A stretch of DNA of 64,000 bases from an uncultured Clostridia bacterium. Its GTDB lineage: Bacteria; Bacillota; Clostridia; Christensenellales; UBA1242. Under the pieces are notes generated by a model. That model did not search any database. It was not told the origin of the DNA and saw only the letters and a program-made list of their open reading frames with translations. Positions 60,506-64,000 of the stretch are shown here, one piece after another. The DNA lies in NCBI GenBank assembly GCA_947589025.1, contig CANQAY010000004.1:47928-111927 (forward strand), read 5' to 3'. Each line of letters begins with the position of its first letter. The first letter of the stretch is position 1. The translations under genes and the position numbers were made by a program.

Positions 60506-61741
60506 ATGAGCAGAGCAGATTATAAATTATTAAATAATTATGTAAGAATTTTAACTGAAGGCTCTAACGATTTTGATATGAGCGTTAGACCTCGTTGGGA
60601 GGATGATAATTCCCCAGCTCACACTGTTAGGGTTTTTGGCGAAGTGCAAAGATACAATTTGCAAGAAGAGTTCCCTATTGCCAGTGTTAGAAAATTATTT
60701 TGGCAGTCTTGCATTGATGAAATTTTGTGGATTTGGCAAAAAAAATCTAACAATGTTAAGGATTTAAACGCCCGCATTTGGGATCAATGGGCAAATAAAG
60801 GCGAGCATGCTGACCAAGAAATTGGGTCTATTGGCAAAGCTTATGGCTATCAATTAGGCAAAAAAATTATTAAAACGCCAAACGGAAACATCGATCAGGT
60901 TGACAATGTGCTTAACGAAATTAAAAACAACCCCGCAAACCGCAGAATTTTAACTAATGTATTTAACCATGAAGAATTGCATGAAATGAATTTGGCCCCA
61001 TGTGTTTATGGCACAAAATGGATTGTAAACAACGGAAAATTAAATTTGGTTGTTGATCAGCGCAGCCACGACACTCTATCTGCTGGCGCTTGGAATGTTG
61101 TGCAATATGCCGCCCTGCTTGCTATGTTTGCACAAGTTTCTAATTTGCAGCCGGGCGAAATGGTGCATGTTGTGGCAGACTCCCACTGCTATGATAGGCA
61201 CATACCTAGGGAATTTCAAGTAATTTTAAAGCGCTGCTCGCTAATTCAACAAAAAGCCTATAGCTATTATTTGCACAACATTTTGGAAGGCGAAAATGAA
61301 ACGGCAGTAAAACATTTTATGGAAGTGTTGGATTTGTTAAAAGAATATGAATTTGACATAGATTTTGATAAAGAATTTGAAAAAGCCAACAACGTTGCGC
61401 ACGACAATAACACCGATTGGTTTGAATATTTAAACTATGTTAGAAAAACTCCTGAAATGGATGTTGCAAAATCATTAATTCAAAAAATGATAGCTTATCC
61501 AGAAGTTGATAGAATACTTGGTTTTAAAACCCCTAATTTGAAATTGGACCCTAATGTAACTAATTTTTACGATTTTGTAAGCCCAAGAACATACACAGGC
61601 ACGGATATAACAGTTGAAAATGGCGAACTTGTGCGCGATGGTAAATACGCAAACAACCCAAATTCAAGCTTTGTAATGGAAAATTATGACCCACAAACAG
61701 AAGGTTTTGAATTTGACACCCCAGTGCCAGTTGCAAAATAG
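60506..61741 (+). CDS. thyA: Thymidylate synthase (ThyA family), long form
   Basis: Makes dTMP from dUMP with methylene-tetrahydrofolate. Nucleophile Cys166 in 'NLAPCVYGTKW' (family PPCH), 'DQRSHDTLSAGAWNVVQYAALLAMFAQ' keeps the Arg-Ser-x-Asp and the dUMP-selecting Asn, and 'ADSHCYDRH' keeps the His and Tyr that bind deoxyribose. At 411 residues it is about 130 longer than usual, through an internal/C-terminal extension after about residue 245. Start at 60506 follows AAAGGAG. A dUMP/dCMP hydroxymethylase is less likely. Confidence 0.85.
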   Translation: MSRADYKLLNNYVRILTEGSNDFDMSVRPRWEDDNSPAHTVRVFGEVQRYNLQEEFPIASVRKLFWQSCIDEILWIWQKKSNNVKDLNARIWDQWANKGEHADQEIGSIGKAYGYQLGKKIIKTPNGNIDQVDNVLNEIKNNPANRRILTNVFNHEELHEMNLAPCVYGTKWIVNNGKLNLVVDQRSHDTLSAGAWNVVQYAALLAMFAQVSNLQPGEMVHVVADSHCYDRHIPREFQVILKRCSLIQQKAYSYYLHNILEGENETAVKHFMEVLDLLKEYEFDIDFDKEFEKANNVAHDNNTDWFEYLNYVRKTPEMDVAKSLIQKMIAYPEVDRILGFKTPNLKLDPNVTNFYDFVSPRTYTGTDITVENGELVRDGKYANNPNSSFVMENYDPQTEGFEFDTPVPVAK

Positions 61742-61768
61742 AAAAAACTCGGTTACCCCGAGTTTTTT
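61742..61768. terminator. Bidirectional terminator
   Basis: AAAAAACTCGG (61742-61752), loop TTACC, CCGAGTTTTTT (61758-61768), serving thyA and the converging gene. Confidence 0.9.
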
Positions 61769-63765
61769 CTATTTTTTACCAATTTTGAAATGGTAAACCT
61801 CCAGCCAAAGAATTCAACATCAAATTGAGAATCTATTTTAATATCTTCATGTCCATTTAAATAATATTCTACAGGCTTATTATGGTTTTTATTTTCATCT
61901 ACATGATTTAAACAGTTAAGGTCAACATAATAAACTTCATCAAAATCAAAAAATTGAGTTAAATCTGTGTCGTTGGTTATTGTGAAATATTGTATAGATT
62001 CGGCTAAATTATCTGTAATATAACGTCTGTTTTTCCCATTATCCCATGCCATATGGTTAATAAAATCACCATTATTGGAAAAATCACCGGAGATTAGGCA
62101 TTTATTTGTGTCATAGTTAATTTGCTTTAAAATCATATCAAATGTAATATCAAACATATTCATTTGCTTGTTGTAACAGCAGTTATCATTCATATAGCCT
62201 GTTGGCTCTTCCGTTCTATACCCTGTTCTTAACAAATATAACTCACCGCTGCCCAAATAAATTTTATTTTTAAAAGCCAACATTGTTGGATCAATTGTAA
62301 CAAATGATTGTACCAACAATAATAATGTTATACCAATTAAAACAAGTGAGTTAACTTTAACATTTTTAATAAGATAATAAATTGCAATTAACCCAAGAAT
62401 GTAAATCATAGATATTTGAATAGTTAAATAACGAATATGCTCCCATGTTTCAACAAAAGTGTTAAACAACATAGATAACCCTAATGCGGTTAAAATTGGA
62501 GTTAAATAATAATTGTTTGCATATGCTTGTTTAAAATTAAATTGTTTTTTATGTTTCAAACATAACATTTTTATTAGTGCGATTGCAATAAATAAAACAA
62601 AAATCCATGTAAAATTAGTAAACAAAATGCTTGTTATAACATTTGCAAAATGTTTTGGATTTAAACCATATTCTACCCATCCACCATTTGTAGCCCAACT
62701 TTTTATTAAAAAGAACACAACAAAAGCCAAATGAACAATGAACATGCATGCATAATAAATCCAATTAGTGTTTTCAAACGCAGATTTGTTAATTTGCTTT
62801 TTAGAAAGTTTAAATAATTTAATAAAGAATGGAATAAACACTATTACCCCAACCACTAAAAAGCCCACTTCTTTTGAAAAAATAGCTAATAATGCAGATA
62901 GAAATAAAATGTCATAATCTTGCTTAGTAATGTAACAACAAACGAAAAACAGCACACCATACATCATGGCTGTATCCAAATATACATATCCGTTTACCCC
63001 TAAAGTAAATGGCGAAAACGCAAATATTGCAGCACATATATAAGGAAAAATTTTAGTTTCTTTAAATAGATAACTAAAAAGTTTATATACAGCAAAGATG
63101 GTTAAAATATTGCATATTATGTTAAATAATATTGTTGCATAATACAAATTGCCTATTATGGCATAAATTAAGTAAACTATAATAGCATATAAAACGCTTA
63201 TATGATTACTTAATTTTAAATATCCTAAATTGTTGAAAGTTTCTAAATTAATTTTTCTTATCCATAAATTAAAAAATTCAAAAGAATCATACTTAGGATA
63301 TGAGTAAAAACAATCTATGCTTAATAGCACAACCAACACAGCCATAATAATAAGTGGCAAATTTTTTAAAACAGCAGCTTTTGAAAATTTAAAATTGAAT
63401 ACTTTAAATTTTATTATAAAATATAGGCTACAGGAAAAAATCAAAACGGATAATATTATATATATTATACCTAAAGCAAGTTGTTCTTTAAAAATTTGTT
63501 GTGCATTTCTTAAAACTAGCGCTAAGATGCTAAATATCATAACAATAAAAAATATTGTTATTCTTTTTAAATGAGTTACATCCGTTGAACTTAAAACATT
63601 ATTATTAAGCTTATATTTATTTAACACAAACAATAAATCAATAAGCACATTTAATGCCAATATAATAGAAAAAAGTGCGTAAGAATTGCAACAAAAAAAC
63701 AAAAAACAAGTGGTTGAGTTAATAATTAATAAATTGTTTAATTTAAAATTTTTTAACTTTAACAA
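61753..63765 (-). CDS. GT-C type membrane glycosyltransferase-like protein
   Basis: 670 residues, about 12 hydrophobic segments in the first 480 and a soluble C-terminal domain of ~170. The layout, and motifs 'YPKYDSFEFFNLWIRK' in the first large loop and 'NGYVYLDTAMMYGVLFFVCCYI', resemble PMT/ArnT-like transferases that use lipid-linked sugars; substrate unknown. The start is TTG at 63765 with GAGGGG five bases upstream. It begins 17 bases after tRNA-Tyr on the same strand, so it may be read through from the tRNA promoter. Confidence 0.75.
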   Translation of the reverse strand: MLKLKNFKLNNLLIINSTTCFLFFCCNSYALFSIILALNVLIDLLFVLNKYKLNNNVLSSTDVTHLKRITIFFIVMIFSILALVLRNAQQIFKEQLALGIIYIILSVLIFSCSLYFIIKFKVFNFKFSKAAVLKNLPLIIMAVLVVLLSIDCFYSYPKYDSFEFFNLWIRKINLETFNNLGYLKLSNHISVLYAIIVYLIYAIIGNLYYATILFNIICNILTIFAVYKLFSYLFKETKIFPYICAAIFAFSPFTLGVNGYVYLDTAMMYGVLFFVCCYITKQDYDILFLSALLAIFSKEVGFLVVGVIVFIPFFIKLFKLSKKQINKSAFENTNWIYYACMFIVHLAFVVFFLIKSWATNGGWVEYGLNPKHFANVITSILFTNFTWIFVLFIAIALIKMLCLKHKKQFNFKQAYANNYYLTPILTALGLSMLFNTFVETWEHIRYLTIQISMIYILGLIAIYYLIKNVKVNSLVLIGITLLLLVQSFVTIDPTMLAFKNKIYLGSGELYLLRTGYRTEEPTGYMNDNCCYNKQMNMFDITFDMILKQINYDTNKCLISGDFSNNGDFINHMAWDNGKNRRYITDNLAESIQYFTITNDTDLTQFFDFDEVYYVDLNCLNHVDENKNHNKPVEYYLNGHEDIKIDSQFDVEFFGWRFTISKLVKNRKNSG

Positions 63766-63781
63766 CTTGTCCCCCTCGTGT

Positions 63782-63866
63782 TGGTGGGAAGAGGTGGATT
63801 CGAACCACCGAAGACGAAGTCGACGGATTTACAGTCCGTTGCATTTGGCCGCTCTGCAATCTTCCC
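63782..63866 (-). tRNA. tRNA-Tyr (anticodon GTA)
   Basis: 85 bases, long variable arm, encoded CCA. Acceptor GGGAAGA/TCTTCCC, anticodon stem ACGGA/TCCGT around CTGTAAA, T-arm GGTTCGAATCC. Confidence 0.95.
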
Positions 63867-63923
63867 ATATTGCCCACATGCTTTAGGTGGGTTAAACTAA
63901 TAATAACAAACACAGTTTGTAGA

Positions 63924-63998
63924 TGGAGCTAGTGAAGGGAATCGAACCCCCAACCTGCTGATTACAAGTCAGCTGCTCTACCGTTGAGCCACACTAGC
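63924..63998 (-). tRNA. tRNA-Thr (anticodon TGT)
   Basis: 75 bases with CCA. Acceptor GCTAGTG/CACTAGC, anticodon stem CTGAC... with loop CTTGTAA (TGT), T-arm GGTTCGATTCC. 57 bases upstream of tRNA-Tyr on the minus strand, so probably one transcript. Confidence 0.95.
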
Positions 63999-64000
63999 AT

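Noticed and set aside
1..64000. CRISPR array, insertion sequences
   Set aside because: No regular spaced repeats and no transposase reading frames were found.

Overview
AT-rich chromosomal DNA of an endospore-forming Gram-positive bacterium, most likely an uncultured member of the Clostridia (Bacillota). The evidence is a complete spoIIIAA-AH operon, spoIIAA-spoIIAB-sigF, spoVAC-AD-AE, yunB, LexA with a Gram-positive type SOS box, a eukaryote-like (type 3) ProRS, and Firmicute-style clusters (rimP-nusA-rnpM-rplGA-infB-rbfA-truB, miaB-mutS-mutL-miaA, nusB-xseA-xseB). I cannot name the genus. There is no prophage, insertion sequence or CRISPR array.

Layout. 0-6.7 kb: ruvX, a DUF1292 gene, rpsB-tsf, a reversed orphan gene, then frr-uppS-cdsA and rseP. 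pyrH and dxr are missing from their usual places. 6.7-9.2 kb: a PolC-like protein that stops after its proofreading exonuclease domain, and an orphan membrane protein. 9.3-15.8 kb: the translation/transcription operon rimP to truB behind a hairpin leader, then efp. 15.8-20.4 kb: spoIIIA operon. 20.4-24.8 kb: Asp23-family gene, nusB, xseAB, proS and an orphan membrane protein. 24.9-33.5 kb: tRNA-Glu, a small orphan, comEC, holA, a YgjP-type metallopeptidase, rpsT, murI, glmS and a class A PBP. 33.5-41.4 kb: miaB-mutS-mutL-miaA and a PLP enzyme. 41.4-42.0 kb: a 680-bp non-coding region packed with repeats. 42.0-49.8 kb: serS, an orphan gene, a single-protein Xer-type recombinase, lexA, and a PadR regulator with an ABC exporter. 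49.8-64 kb: rnhA, tRNA-Trp, rny, thiI with a cysteine desulfurase, yunB, spoVA, a lipoprotein gene, the spoIIA operon, a long thymidylate synthase, a GT-C membrane protein, tRNA-Tyr and tRNA-Thr.

The most interesting signals are three. (1) Around ten genes start on an ATG lying 5-7 bases after a TATAAT-like box and have no Shine-Dalgarno sequence; these look like leaderless transcripts, rare in Firmicutes. (2) A perfect 14-bp inverted repeat with a 6-bp spacer (41557-41590) has three further exact half-sites, one of them inside the promoter of the nearby recombinase gene. The genes on both sides of the region point towards it, as at a replication terminus, so it is a candidate dif-like site for a one-recombinase Xer system; a cluster of DnaA-box matches sits in the same region. 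(3) The PolC-like gene keeps the N-terminal, OB-fold and DEDDh exonuclease parts but has lost the PHP and polymerase domains.
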